NCBI GenBank assembly: GCA_018654575.1
Contig: JABILI010000097.1
Coordinates: forward strand, 124,001 to 188,000
Direction: 5' to 3'
From: Porticoccaceae bacterium
GTDB lineage: Bacteria; Pseudomonadota; Gammaproteobacteria; Pseudomonadales; Porticoccaceae
Length of the DNA stretch: 64,000 nt
Shown here: positions 25,827-34,453 of the stretch, in pieces
Layout of the letters: the number at the start of each line of letters is the position of its first letter
How positions within the stretch are numbered: the first letter of the stretch is position 1
Program-made: the position numbers and the translations under genes
Notes under the pieces: model-generated
Seen by the model: the letters and a program-made list of their open reading frames with translations, nothing else
What the model was told of the DNA's origin: nothing
The model's database searches: none

Positions 25827-27383
25827 ATGGCTCACGGTCCCTCACAAAACTTTTTTAGCCGCTGGCTTTTCAGTACCAATCATAAAGATATTGGCACCCT
25901 ATACCTGTGGTTTAGTTTTGCTATGTTTTTGCTTGGCGGTTTTTTTGCAATGGTTATTCGGGCGGAATTATTCCAGCCAGGAATGCAGTTAATTAAACCA
26001 GAATTTTTCGTTCAAATGACCACCATGCATGGCCTGGTGATGGTTTTTGGTGCGATCATGCCAGCCTTTGTTGGATTAGCTAACTGGATGATTCCAATGA
26101 TGATCGGCGCGCCGGATATGGCTTTGCCGCGGATGAATAATTTAAGCTTTTGGATTTTACCTTTTGCGTTTACCATACTGACCTCGACATTGTTTATGGA
26201 AGGTGGTGGGCCCAATTTTGGCTGGACGTTCTACGCCCCGCTATCGACAACCTACGCCCCCGATACGGTTAACTATTTCATTTTTGGTGTTCATATGATG
26301 GGTGCTTCTTCAATCATGGGCTCGATTAATATTATTGCTACCGTGATGAATATGCGCGCACCGGGCATGACCTATATGAAGATGCCTTTGTTTGTCTGGA
26401 CTTGGGTCATCACTGCGTTTTTGTTAGTCGCGGTAATGCCCGTGTTGGCAGGCGCCGTCACTATGATGCTGATGGATATCAACTTTGGCACTAGCTTCTT
26501 CGATGCTGCTGGCGGCGGTGATCCCGTTCTGTTCCAGCACGTGTTCTGGTTCTTTGGTCACCCTGAGGTTTATATTATTATCTTGCCTGCTTTCGGTGTG
26601 GTTTCGCAGATCATTCCAACCTTTAGCCGCAAGCCGCTGTTCGGCTATTCTTCAATGGTTTATGCTACAGCTTCCATCGCCTTTCTGTCATTTATAGTGT
26701 GGGCTCATCACATGTTTACGGTGGGCATGCCGATTGCTGGCGAGCTGTACTTTATGTATGCGACGATGCTGATTGCGGTGCCAACAGGCGTCAAGGTGTT
26801 TAATTGGATCACCACCATGTACAAAGGTGCCCTAACTTTTGAAACGCCGATGTTGTTTAGTATTGCCTTTGTGATTTTGTTCACCTTCGGTGGATTTACC
26901 GGGATGATGCTGTCGATTGCGGCTGCTGATACTCAGTACCATGACACCTACTTCGTGGTGGCGCATTTTCACTACGTTATGGTAGCCGGCGCGGTGTTCA
27001 GTGGCACGGCCGCAGTCTATTATTGGCTGCCTAAGTGGTGCGGCAGAATGTACGATGAAACCATGGGTAAAGTGCAGTTTTGGATTGCCTTTATCGCGTT
27101 TAACATCACTTTTATGCCTCAGCACTTTTTGGGTCTAGCTGGTATGCCACGTCGATATTCTGACTATGGACTGCAATTTACGGATTGGAATATGGTATCA
27201 AGTATTGGTGCCTTTCTGTACGGCGGAGCCCAGCTATTGTTCTTGTACAATGTTATCCGAACCATTGGCTGGGGTAAGCCGATTGATGACCCCCAAGTTT
27301 GGGAAGGCGCCGAAGGTTTGGAGTGGACTGTGCCTACACCGGCACCATTTCATACTTTCTCAACACCACCTGTTGTTAAGTAG
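25827..27383 (+). CDS. coxA: Cytochrome c oxidase subunit I
   Basis: Subunit I of the aa3-type heme-copper oxidase has 518 aa and 12 expected membrane spans. The low-spin heme His is in TTMHGLVMVFG. The CuB/heme a3 centre is seen in FWFFGHPEVYIIILPAFG, including the His-Pro-Glu-Val-Tyr crosslink, and in WAHHMFTVG; heme ligands follow in DTYFVVAHFHYVM. D- and K-channel residues typical of A1 oxidases appear (NWMIPMMIGAPDMALPRMNN). The start follows coxB by 12 bases with a GGGAG site. Confidence 0.97.
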   Translation: MAHGPSQNFFSRWLFSTNHKDIGTLYLWFSFAMFLLGGFFAMVIRAELFQPGMQLIKPEFFVQMTTMHGLVMVFGAIMPAFVGLANWMIPMMIGAPDMALPRMNNLSFWILPFAFTILTSTLFMEGGGPNFGWTFYAPLSTTYAPDTVNYFIFGVHMMGASSIMGSINIIATVMNMRAPGMTYMKMPLFVWTWVITAFLLVAVMPVLAGAVTMMLMDINFGTSFFDAAGGGDPVLFQHVFWFFGHPEVYIIILPAFGVVSQIIPTFSRKPLFGYSSMVYATASIAFLSFIVWAHHMFTVGMPIAGELYFMYATMLIAVPTGVKVFNWITTMYKGALTFETPMLFSIAFVILFTFGGFTGMMLSIAAADTQYHDTYFVVAHFHYVMVAGAVFSGTAAVYYWLPKWCGRMYDETMGKVQFWIAFIAFNITFMPQHFLGLAGMPRRYSDYGLQFTDWNMVSSIGAFLYGGAQLLFLYNVIRTIGWGKPIDDPQVWEGAEGLEWTVPTPAPFHTFSTPPVVK

Positions 27384-27395
27384 TAGAGAGTAAAG

Positions 27396-27950
27396 ATGAG
27401 TAGAACATCAACACATGGCGGCTTACTAATTAAGCTGTTGATGGGTGCTGTGGCAATGTTTGCCTTTGCAATATTTGTACTGCCCCCGCTTTATGATCTT
27501 TTTTGTGAGGTTACCGGCATTGGAGGCAAGACTGGCGGAGCCTACACGGCAAGTGAAATAACCATCGACACCTCTCGTAAGGTGGAGGTGCAGTTTGTGG
27601 CGACCAACAATGCCACCATTCCTTGGGACTTTTATCCCACGGAGCATAAGGTGTTTGTCCATCCCGGCGAGTCACGTGAGATTACATTTTTTGCGCGGAA
27701 CAAAACGAGTAATGACATGGTTGCCCAGGCAATCCCTAATGTGTTGCCTAATAATGCTGCAGACTATTTTCATAAAACCGAATGCTTTTGTTTTAACAAT
27801 CAGCCGCTGGGCGCTGGTGAGCAGGCAGAGTTAGCTGTCGTGTTTGTTCTTGATCCTGACTTACCCGTCAGCGTCAATGCCGTCACTTTGTCATACACAC
27901 TTTTTGATATAACTGACCGCATACCCATGCAGGTCTCACAAATACAGTAA
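27396..27950 (+). CDS. ctaG: Cytochrome c oxidase assembly protein CtaG/Cox11 (CuB insertion)
   Basis: Cox11-type copper chaperones deliver copper to CuB of subunit I. The 184-aa protein has one N-terminal membrane span (residues ~12-32), then an Ig-like periplasmic domain. Family signatures are LPPLYDLFCEVTGIGGKTGG and the copper-binding pair in FHKTECFCFNNQPLGAGE. The position between coxA and coxC is the usual one. Confidence 0.95.
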   Translation: MSRTSTHGGLLIKLLMGAVAMFAFAIFVLPPLYDLFCEVTGIGGKTGGAYTASEITIDTSRKVEVQFVATNNATIPWDFYPTEHKVFVHPGESREITFFARNKTSNDMVAQAIPNVLPNNAADYFHKTECFCFNNQPLGAGEQAELAVVFVLDPDLPVSVNAVTLSYTLFDITDRIPMQVSQIQ

Positions 27951-27963
27951 ATGGAGATTAACA

Positions 27964-28932
27964 ATGTCATCTGAAAGTTCTTATTACGTACCCGAGCAAA
28001 GCAAACTGCCCCTTATGGCGGCAACGGGTATGGGCGCGATGGGCTACGGAGCGGCTAGCTGGGTAATCGATGGCGGCACATCAACGATTTTTTTGATTGG
28101 TTCGCTAATCATGGCTGCGGCCATGTATAAGTGGTGGAGCCTGGTTATCGAAGAAAATACGAGGGGCATCGTAAGCGACCAGTTAAAACACTCTTACGTA
28201 TTAGGGATGTACTGGTTTATTTTTTCTGAGCTGATGTTTTTCGTTTGCTTCTTTGGTTCCTTATTTTATGTTCGAGTCTTGGTTGGTCCTTGGCTTGATG
28301 GTGAAGCGGCTGTTGGTTGGTTTGATGATACGGCCACCGATGCGGCTATAGCGAATGCAACGCACCTATGGCCTGGTTATGACGCGACCTGGCCTCCATT
28401 AGTGACTCCTGATCAGGTCGTTACATTGGCTGCTAATCCAGATGCGACTGAATTTCAATTTAAAGGCCCTGAGCATGCGATGAGCTTTCCGGGATGGAGC
28501 TTTAGTCAGATATTGGGGTGGTTACCGCTGTGGAATACGATTGTTCTGCTGAGTTCAAGCGGAACGGTACACGTTGCCCATCACGCGCTCAAGGAGGGCA
28601 ACCGGAAGAAATTCGTAACATGGTTGGGACTGACGGTTTTGTTAGGCGTTGTCTTTTTGTTCCTGCAGGCAGAAGAGTATATCCACGCTTATCAAGAATT
28701 AGGACTTACCTTAGAGTCGGGTATCTATGGCACGACATTCTTCCTGCTAACGGGATTCCATGGTGCGCACGTAACCTTAGGCACTATCATGCTGTTGATT
28801 GCTTTTCTTCGTGGGGCTAAGGGACAGTTCACTGATAAAGATCACTTCGGATTTGAAATGGCGGCTTGGTACTGGCACTTTGTAGATGTTATTTGGATCG
28901 GCTTATTTCTTATCGTATATGTGCTTGGCTAG
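27964..28932 (+). CDS. coxC: Cytochrome c oxidase subunit III
   Basis: The 322-aa protein has seven expected membrane spans. Subunit III motifs include SELMFFVCFFGSLFYVR, LLTGFHGAHVTLGTIML and WYWHFVDVIWIGLFLIVYVLG at the C-terminus. It is longer than the common ~270-295 aa. The additional residues lie in a hydrophilic stretch at about 105-160 (EAAVGWFDDTATDAAIANATHL...), between the second and third spans. A terminator follows directly. Confidence 0.95.
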   Translation: MSSESSYYVPEQSKLPLMAATGMGAMGYGAASWVIDGGTSTIFLIGSLIMAAAMYKWWSLVIEENTRGIVSDQLKHSYVLGMYWFIFSELMFFVCFFGSLFYVRVLVGPWLDGEAAVGWFDDTATDAAIANATHLWPGYDATWPPLVTPDQVVTLAANPDATEFQFKGPEHAMSFPGWSFSQILGWLPLWNTIVLLSSSGTVHVAHHALKEGNRKKFVTWLGLTVLLGVVFLFLQAEEYIHAYQELGLTLESGIYGTTFFLLTGFHGAHVTLGTIMLLIAFLRGAKGQFTDKDHFGFEMAAWYWHFVDVIWIGLFLIVYVLG

Positions 28933-28951
28933 GGAATGGACCAGGCACATA

Positions 28952-28980
28952 AACGGCTAGGTAATTCCTGGCCGTTTTTA
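28952..28980 (+). terminator. Rho-independent terminator after coxC
   Basis: A 10-base stem, AACGGCTAGG / CCTGGCCGTT (one G-T pair), with loop TAATT, is followed by TTTTTA. It ends the coxB-A-ctaG-coxC transcript and faces the convergent DUF2909 gene. Confidence 0.8.
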
Positions 28981-28996
28981 TCTTAGGAGTATTATT

Positions 28997-29269
28997 TTAG
29001 TCATCGGCGGGGTTAGGGGCTTGAGGCATTGGCATCGTCGCCTCTGGATGTAATTGTCGATCCCAAGGGGCCTTACTGGTAATCTGTCCGGTATAGGCAC
29101 CATAAATAATTGTGCCCAACAACATAGCCGCTAATGTAATGCGCACTCCTAAGCTGTTGAACAAGCGTCGCTGAGAGTCTCCGAGATCTTTGATCAAAAA
29201 GCGAAGCCCGCCAAAAAGACTAATGACCACTGTGATAAATAGAACGATGATAATTACTTTTAACACCAT
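28997..29269 (-). CDS. DUF2909 twin-transmembrane protein
   Basis: The 90-aa protein has membrane spans at residues ~2-22 and ~40-62, separated by GGLRFLIKDLGDSQRRLFNSLGVR, which matches the DUF2909 layout. Genes of this family commonly sit between coxC and SURF1 in gammaproteobacteria, on the opposite strand as here. Function unknown, with a likely connection to oxidase assembly from context only. Confidence 0.8.
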   Translation of the reverse strand: MVLKVIIIVLFITVVISLFGGLRFLIKDLGDSQRRLFNSLGVRITLAAMLLGTIIYGAYTGQITSKAPWDRQLHPEATMPMPQAPNPADD

Positions 29270-29309
29270 GGGATTAACTGCTCTTCAAAAAAGGTGAATT
29301 TAAACACAA

Positions 29310-30086
29310 ATGGATCAAGACCCCCAATCTTCTGTGCAACAATTTCACTGGCAGCCCAATAAAAAACTATTGGTGCTGATGTTTTTTTTGTTTCCATTGT
29401 TAATTTTCTTGGGGTTTTGGCAGTTGGACCGAGCCGATGAAAAAAGCGCTATCGTCGCGGCTTTTAGTGCTAATCAACAAGCGGCACCCGCTGATGTAAA
29501 GGCGCTGTTAGCAGGCGGCAATCAACAATATAGGTCGGCTTGGCTAACGGGAGCACTCGATTCATCGCGCCAAATAGTGTTGGACAACCGAGTCAAAAAT
29601 GGTCGGCCTGGATACGAGATACTAGAGCCGATGAGTGTTAAGGGGCTTGAGGCAGATGGGCTACCACAGGCCATGTTGGTTAATCGTGGGTGGGTGCCAG
29701 CCCCATTAGACAGAAGTCAGTTGCCTGAGGTAGAGCCAGTGGTTGGCGAGGTTCAGGTGCGTGGGTTTTTGTATCATAACTTACGTGGCGGTTATCGATT
29801 AGACGACCAAATCACAGTGGTGAGGCAGTGGCCGAGTCGGGTCGGGTGGATTTCGGTAGAGCGCGCTGAAGAGTTATTTGGAGAGCCTTTTTATGAGTAC
29901 CAATTACGCCTCGATAGTGACTCTGTAGGATCTTTAGAAACTGGCTGGGTGACCGTTGCTGTGCAGCCTGAAAAGCATACAGCCTATGCTGTTCAGTGGT
30001 TTGTGATGGCTGCGGTACTATTGGTTATGACATTGATCGCCAACTCTAACGTTGGCAGTTGGATTAAACAGTTTAGAAGGCCCTAG
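29310..30086 (+). CDS. SURF1-family cytochrome oxidase biogenesis protein
   Basis: The 258-aa protein has an N-terminal span (LLVLMFFLFPLLIFLGFWQL) and a C-terminal span (WFVMAAVLLVMTLIA) flanking a periplasmic domain. Family signatures are FLGFWQLDRADEK, DNRVKNGRPGYEILEP, LVNRGWVPAP and PEKHTAYAVQWF. SURF1 proteins help heme A insertion into subunit I, so its presence suggests an aa3-type enzyme even though ctaA is missing nearby. Confidence 0.92.
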   Translation: MDQDPQSSVQQFHWQPNKKLLVLMFFLFPLLIFLGFWQLDRADEKSAIVAAFSANQQAAPADVKALLAGGNQQYRSAWLTGALDSSRQIVLDNRVKNGRPGYEILEPMSVKGLEADGLPQAMLVNRGWVPAPLDRSQLPEVEPVVGEVQVRGFLYHNLRGGYRLDDQITVVRQWPSRVGWISVERAEELFGEPFYEYQLRLDSDSVGSLETGWVTVAVQPEKHTAYAVQWFVMAAVLLVMTLIANSNVGSWIKQFRRP

Positions 30087-30111
30087 GGGCCGCATAAAAG
30101 GATAGACGAGT

Positions 30112-30729
30112 ATGACTGATAGCAGCGCAACAACCGTAAAGCAGCGCGGATTTAGATATCAAATTTGGTTGATGCTATTTATCGTCGGCGGCGTTATTTT
30201 GACGGGTTTTATTATGGTGCCTAAGACGGAAGAGCAGCGACAGCAGATGATTGAATTGCTTGGAACCACCAATCTTGGGGCGTTGGTTAAGCCTACGCTG
30301 GACTTTTCGCCAGTCCTAGTTGATTTACCTACAACTGATAAAGCAAAGTGGAAGGTAGTTACGGTCGGTGGTATTGGCTGCGATCAGATTTGTGAGGATA
30401 TGTTGTTTAATAGTCGGCAGGTGCATATGCTGATGGGTAAGCTGACAGGTCGCGTTGAAAGAGTCTTTCTGCCAGATGCCGGTGCCATTGATCCCCAGCA
30501 GATAGATGCACTTAAGGTTGTTCATCCATTTCTTACTATTATGCCGACAGCCCCTAAGTTGGTTGCTCAGATAATCTCAGGAAGCTCTTCTGATTGGGAC
30601 ATGCAAGAACCCAGATATTTCGTGGTTACACCAGATCATAGGGCAATTCTCTATTACACTAAAGATCATGATGGCAGCGGATTACTCGAAGACCTTAAAC
30701 ATCTGCTAAAATATTCTCCAGACCGATAA
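30112..30729 (+). CDS. Membrane-anchored thioredoxin-fold (Sco-like) protein of the cox cluster
   Basis: The 205-aa protein has one N-terminal span (IWLMLFIVGGVILTGFIMV) followed by a periplasmic domain with VVTVGGIGCDQICEDML: a Cys-x3-Cys pair placed like that in Sco/PrrC proteins. The conserved Sco His near the C-terminus is not obvious; the end reads LYYTKDHDGSGLLEDLKHLLKYS. In related genomes this gene lies between SURF1 and ctaA. A thiol or copper role in oxidase assembly is inferred. Confidence 0.7.
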   Translation: MTDSSATTVKQRGFRYQIWLMLFIVGGVILTGFIMVPKTEEQRQQMIELLGTTNLGALVKPTLDFSPVLVDLPTTDKAKWKVVTVGGIGCDQICEDMLFNSRQVHMLMGKLTGRVERVFLPDAGAIDPQQIDALKVVHPFLTIMPTAPKLVAQIISGSSSDWDMQEPRYFVVTPDHRAILYYTKDHDGSGLLEDLKHLLKYSPDR

Positions 30730-30780
30730 TGAACGGCGAGTTAAATTATAGTTACCCGGAAAATTCTGGAGTGAATGTTC

Positions 30781-31695
30781 ATGCCTAACACCGAACTCAA
30801 TAACACTGCCGTTAGTTGGCGTGACTACCTTGAGTTGTGCAAGCCCAATGTCGTGGCTCTGATGATACTCACCTCGGTTATTGGCATGTTGTTAGCCACC
30901 GATCAATCGGTACCTCTAGGCGTGCTTATTTTTGGTAATCTGGGTATAGCTCTTGTCGCCGGATCAGCGGCTGCGGTGAACCACATCGTGGATCGTCATG
31001 TTGACGACAAAATGGCGCGCACACTTAACCGACCGCTAGCCCAGGGCAGGCTCAAGGCACAGCAAGCGACTATTTTTGCTTTAGTCACCGGCATGTTTGG
31101 TATGGCAGTCCTTCTTATTTTCACTAATGTGCTAACGGCTTGGCTCACCTTGGCGGCGCTAGTGGGCTATGCTTTCGTCTATACCATGTATTTGAAACGT
31201 GCTACGCCGCAGAATATTGTTATTGGTGGCCTTGCTGGAGCGGCGCCTCCATTGCTAGGGTGGACCGCGGTGACAGGAGAGATTCACTACAACGCATTGC
31301 TCTTAGTGCTGGTTATTTTTGCTTGGACGCCGCCACATTTTTGGGCTTTAGCAGTGCATCGTAAAGACGAGTACGCGAAGGCGAAAATTCCTATGCTGCC
31401 GGTGACACATGGTGAAAAATACACCAAAATTAATATCCTGCTATACACCTTACTGCTCATTATAGTGACTACCCTGCCATATCTCACCGGTATGTTTGGT
31501 TGGTTATACCTAACGGGTTCGTTACTTTTAGGTGCAGGTTTTTTATATTGGGCGGTGGTTATGTTGCTCAGTGAGGGCGGGAATTCAGGCATGAAAACCT
31601 TTCAGTACTCGATCGTTTATTTAATGGTGTTATTTAGTCTTATGTTGATAGACCACTATCTCATAGAACCAGTGATATATTTACCAGCCGTATAG
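30781..31695 (+). CDS. ctaB: Protoheme IX farnesyltransferase (heme O synthase)
   Basis: This UbiA-type prenyltransferase adds farnesyl to heme B to make heme O. I chose the ATG at 30781, where GGAG stands 9 bases upstream; an ATG at 30775 is only 3 bases from it. The 304 aa include the DxxxD-type motif NHIVDRHVDDKMARTLNRPL, YTMYLKRATPQNIVIGGLAGAAPPLLGWTAV and WTPPHFWALA. It directly follows the Sco-like gene; the usual ctaA between them is absent. Confidence 0.95.
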   Translation: MPNTELNNTAVSWRDYLELCKPNVVALMILTSVIGMLLATDQSVPLGVLIFGNLGIALVAGSAAAVNHIVDRHVDDKMARTLNRPLAQGRLKAQQATIFALVTGMFGMAVLLIFTNVLTAWLTLAALVGYAFVYTMYLKRATPQNIVIGGLAGAAPPLLGWTAVTGEIHYNALLLVLVIFAWTPPHFWALAVHRKDEYAKAKIPMLPVTHGEKYTKINILLYTLLLIIVTTLPYLTGMFGWLYLTGSLLLGAGFLYWAVVMLLSEGGNSGMKTFQYSIVYLMVLFSLMLIDHYLIEPVIYLPAV

Positions 31696-31706
31696 GGAGT
31701 TACTCA

Positions 31707-32348
31707 ATGGCAGATCAGCAGGTTCGCATTCGCCGCACGATTATTATTATTGTGTGCTTTATTGTGGTGGTGATTTTCGGTTTCATTTGGCGTATGAACC
31801 AGCCGGTTATCATGAGTGAGCAAGATCTTCGAATTAATGGCGCTATTATTTTAAACACACCACGAAAATTTAGTGATTTTGATCTTATTGATCACCGAGG
31901 GGATGCCTTTACGCTACAGAGGTTGAAAGGTCAGTGGAGTATGATTTTCTTTGGCTTTACCAATTGTCCTGATGTTTGCCCAACCACCCTTGCCACCCTT
32001 AATGAAACGTATAGCAAGCTAAAAGACAGTGAGAAGGAGAATCTTCAGATTATTATGGTGTCTCTTGATCCTGAGCGAGACACGGTGGAAAAGTTGGGCC
32101 AATACATGCCCTATTTTAATGCTGAATTTATTGGTGTTACTGGCAATAAGCATTTTATTAAACGCTTCACGACAGAGATCAACATAGCCTATAACCAGGT
32201 ACCCTTGGATGGGGACGATTACACGGTCGACCACAGCTCTCAGATCGTATTAGTTAACCCCAATGGACACTATCATGGCTTTTTTAAATCGCCTCATAGT
32301 GCGATTATGCTTCGCAAGACTTGGCGTTCGATCTACGGCACTTTTTGA
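31707..32348 (+). CDS. SCO1/SenC copper chaperone for CuA
   Basis: The 213-aa protein has an N-terminal span (TIIIIVCFIVVVIFGFIW) and a thioredoxin-like domain with FFGFTNCPDVCPTTLATL, the copper-binding Cys-x3-Cys, and the third ligand His in YTVDHSSQIVLVNPNG. It is expected to metallate CuA of CoxB. It follows ctaB by 11 bases and ends the oxidase block, facing the convergent znuB gene. Confidence 0.93.
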   Translation: MADQQVRIRRTIIIIVCFIVVVIFGFIWRMNQPVIMSEQDLRINGAIILNTPRKFSDFDLIDHRGDAFTLQRLKGQWSMIFFGFTNCPDVCPTTLATLNETYSKLKDSEKENLQIIMVSLDPERDTVEKLGQYMPYFNAEFIGVTGNKHFIKRFTTEINIAYNQVPLDGDDYTVDHSSQIVLVNPNGHYHGFFKSPHSAIMLRKTWRSIYGTF

Positions 32349-32350
32349 TT

Positions 32351-33136
32351 TTAAGTTCTCTGACGGTGGCAAAGCGACAGGCTAAATAGGAATGCCGCGC
32401 AGATAACTACTGAAGGCCCCGCCGGAGCGTCACTATACCAAGATATAGCGAGCCCCAAAATCACCGTCAGCATAGCAATAATGCTGGCCATCACCGCCAT
32501 CTGCTCTGGGGTTCTAGTTAGTCGTCGGGCCGTCGCGGCAGGAATAATTAACAGAGCAGTGATCAATAGAACGCCCACTACTTTCATAGCCAGCGCTATG
32601 ACTAACGCAGTGATTAGCATTAAAGCCGTCCGCACTAGGGCGACGTTTGTCCCTTCCACCGCAGCTAACTCAGGGTCGACGGTGATGTTAATAAGCTGCT
32701 GCCATAGCAATGCCAACAGGCCTAATACCACCGCGGATAATCCATAAATAACCCAAAGATCATTTTTAGTGACGGCCAGTAAGTCGCCAAATAGCAGAGA
32801 CATCAAGTCAACTCGCACATCAGGCAACAGAGAGATGATGACTAGACCGGCTGCTAGGGCAGAGTGAGATAAAATGCCGAGCACGGTATCTAAGGCCAAA
32901 AATCCGCGTTGCTCTAAGTAAACAAGCCCGAGCGCCATCAATAATGGCACCGCCGTGACGGTGATACTGAGATTAATATCGAGCATGACGCCAAGCGAAA
33001 CGCCAAGCAGGGCGCTGTGAGCTAGAGTATCGCCAAAGTATGCCATACGCCGCCAAACTACAAAGCAACCTAAGGGCCCTGCTACAAGAGCAACACCAAG
33101 GCCTGCCAATAAAGCATAGATCAAGAAATCAGCCAT
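32351..33136 (-). CDS. znuB: Zinc ABC transporter, permease
   Basis: ZnuB is the inner-membrane permease of the high-affinity Zn(II) importer. The start at 33136 (MADFLIYALLAGLGVALVAGPLG) has GGGGAG about 10 bases upstream and gives 261 aa; the frame is open to 33163. The family signature GCFVVWRRMAYFGDTLAHSALLGV and about eight hydrophobic spans are present. It overlaps znuC by 8 bases. Confidence 0.93.
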   Translation of the reverse strand: MADFLIYALLAGLGVALVAGPLGCFVVWRRMAYFGDTLAHSALLGVSLGVMLDINLSITVTAVPLLMALGLVYLEQRGFLALDTVLGILSHSALAAGLVIISLLPDVRVDLMSLLFGDLLAVTKNDLWVIYGLSAVVLGLLALLWQQLINITVDPELAAVEGTNVALVRTALMLITALVIALAMKVVGVLLITALLIIPAATARRLTRTPEQMAVMASIIAMLTVILGLAISWYSDAPAGPSVVICAAFLFSLSLCHRQRT

Positions 33137-33881
33137 GGTCACAATGCTCCCCATGCCCACCATCTAGAACGTCACCATGTAAGCTATGATCATGGTCGTG
33201 ATGGTGTGAATAAGGCGCCGTGGTTTGGCCAAAAATATCAATATAAGCGGGATCTTGGGTAACGTGCTCCGGGTGGCCTTGGCAGCAAATATGCCGATTT
33301 AAACAAATCACCTGATCGGTGGAAGACATAACTAGATGTAGATCATGGGAGACCATTAACACACCGCAGTTAAGCGTCTTGGCCAAGTCGCTTATCATTC
33401 GATAGAGGGCATTTTGACCATTCACATCAACGCCCTGCACTGGCTCATCTAGGACCAATAGATTTGGTTTTCGTAACACAGCTCTTGCTAGTAAGGCGCG
33501 TTGTACCTCCCCTCCTGAAAGCTCTTGAATGGGCGTAGCGGCTAAGTGTCCAATGCCTACTGATTGCAGAGCTTCATGGCATGTCTGATGAGATGTGTTG
33601 GCCAACTGTAGAAACCGGCATGTTGAAATCGGTAGAGTTGGATCAATGGCCAGTTTTTGTGGCATGTATCCAACTTTAAGGTCAGGCGTCCGAGTGATAT
33701 CTCCTGAGTCTGGCTTTAGCAATCCCAGAACAATCCTCACTAGGGTTGATTTACCCGCCCCGTTGGGACCGATTAAGGTGGTTATCTCGCCTTGATTAAG
33801 ATTTATGCTGACGTCCTCTAGCACCAGCTTGCTGGCAAATCCCTTATTAATTCTGTCTAGTTCTACTAGTAATTTAGTCAT
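33129..33881 (-). CDS. znuC: Zinc ABC transporter, ATPase with His-rich tail
   Basis: The 250-aa ATPase has Walker A GPNGAGKST, the Q-loop MPQK, signature LSGGEVQRALLARA, Walker B LLVLDEPVQGVD and the switch His in MVSHDLHLV. The C-terminal tail is rich in His and Asp (YSHHHDHDHSLHGD, HGEHCDHG), consistent with zinc sensing or buffering. It overlaps zur upstream and znuB downstream by 8 bases each, so zur-znuC-znuB is one coupled unit. Confidence 0.95.
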   Translation of the reverse strand: MTKLLVELDRINKGFASKLVLEDVSINLNQGEITTLIGPNGAGKSTLVRIVLGLLKPDSGDITRTPDLKVGYMPQKLAIDPTLPISTCRFLQLANTSHQTCHEALQSVGIGHLAATPIQELSGGEVQRALLARAVLRKPNLLVLDEPVQGVDVNGQNALYRMISDLAKTLNCGVLMVSHDLHLVMSSTDQVICLNRHICCQGHPEHVTQDPAYIDIFGQTTAPYSHHHDHDHSLHGDVLDGGHGEHCDHG

Positions 33882-34392
33882 ATATTAGGTGCGCCGTATC
33901 TTGGTTTGTGTCTTGGGAGCATTGAGGGCAGAGACCAAAAAGCTCGATATTCTGGGATTCGAGCTTAAATTCGGCTTTTTCGCTAGCATTTTGCAACACA
34001 TCATTTAGAGCACCATGGGCGACCTCGGCGGCACTTCCGCAGCCATTACAGATCATAAACAGATTACTGTGCTCACTGTTGGGGAAAGGGCAACCGATAT
34101 AAGCATTTAAAGATGCCAGCCGATGAACCAAACCGAGATCAGAGAGGAACTCGATAGCACGATAAACTGTCGGGGGAGCGATTGATTTTCCGGTAAGCTT
34201 GGATAGCTGATCCTGGACCTGATAGGCGCCCAGTGGCTGATGACTTTGCCACAGTAGGCGCAATACGGATTCGCGAGTGGGCGTTAACCGCACGCCTTTC
34301 TCTAGGCAGAGGTTGTTGGCTCGAGACAACGCGGCATTGATACAGCGTCCGTGATCATGAGGTTGGTGCACTAAACGAGAATTAGTCAGCAT
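33874..34392 (-). CDS. zur: Zinc uptake regulator, Fur family
   Basis: The 172-aa Fur-family repressor has a winged helix (LTPTRESVLRLLW...IAPPTVYRAIEFLSDLGLVHRL) and the structural-zinc Cys pairs CNGC and CPQC. The His/Cys pattern and its neighbours znuC, znuB and divergent znuA identify Zur, which represses zinc uptake when zinc is plentiful. A perfect Zur-type palindrome lies 23 bases upstream. Confidence 0.94.
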   Translation of the reverse strand: MLTNSRLVHQPHDHGRCINAALSRANNLCLEKGVRLTPTRESVLRLLWQSHQPLGAYQVQDQLSKLTGKSIAPPTVYRAIEFLSDLGLVHRLASLNAYIGCPFPNSEHSNLFMICNGCGSAAEVAHGALNDVLQNASEKAEFKLESQNIELFGLCPQCSQDTNQDTAHLIYD

Positions 34393-34414
34393 AAGCCACC
34401 TTTTTAATTATGTT

Positions 34415-34431
34415 ATGTTATAATATAACAT
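34415..34431. promoter_or_regulatory. Zur box between zur and znuA
   Basis: ATGTTATAATATAACAT is a perfect palindrome with 8-base arms around a central A. It matches the gammaproteobacterial Zur consensus core GTTATAnTATAAC. It sits between the divergent zur-znuCB and znuA genes, so one site can control both. Confidence 0.9.
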
Positions 34432-34453
34432 ATAAATAAAGCATTTCTCTTTT

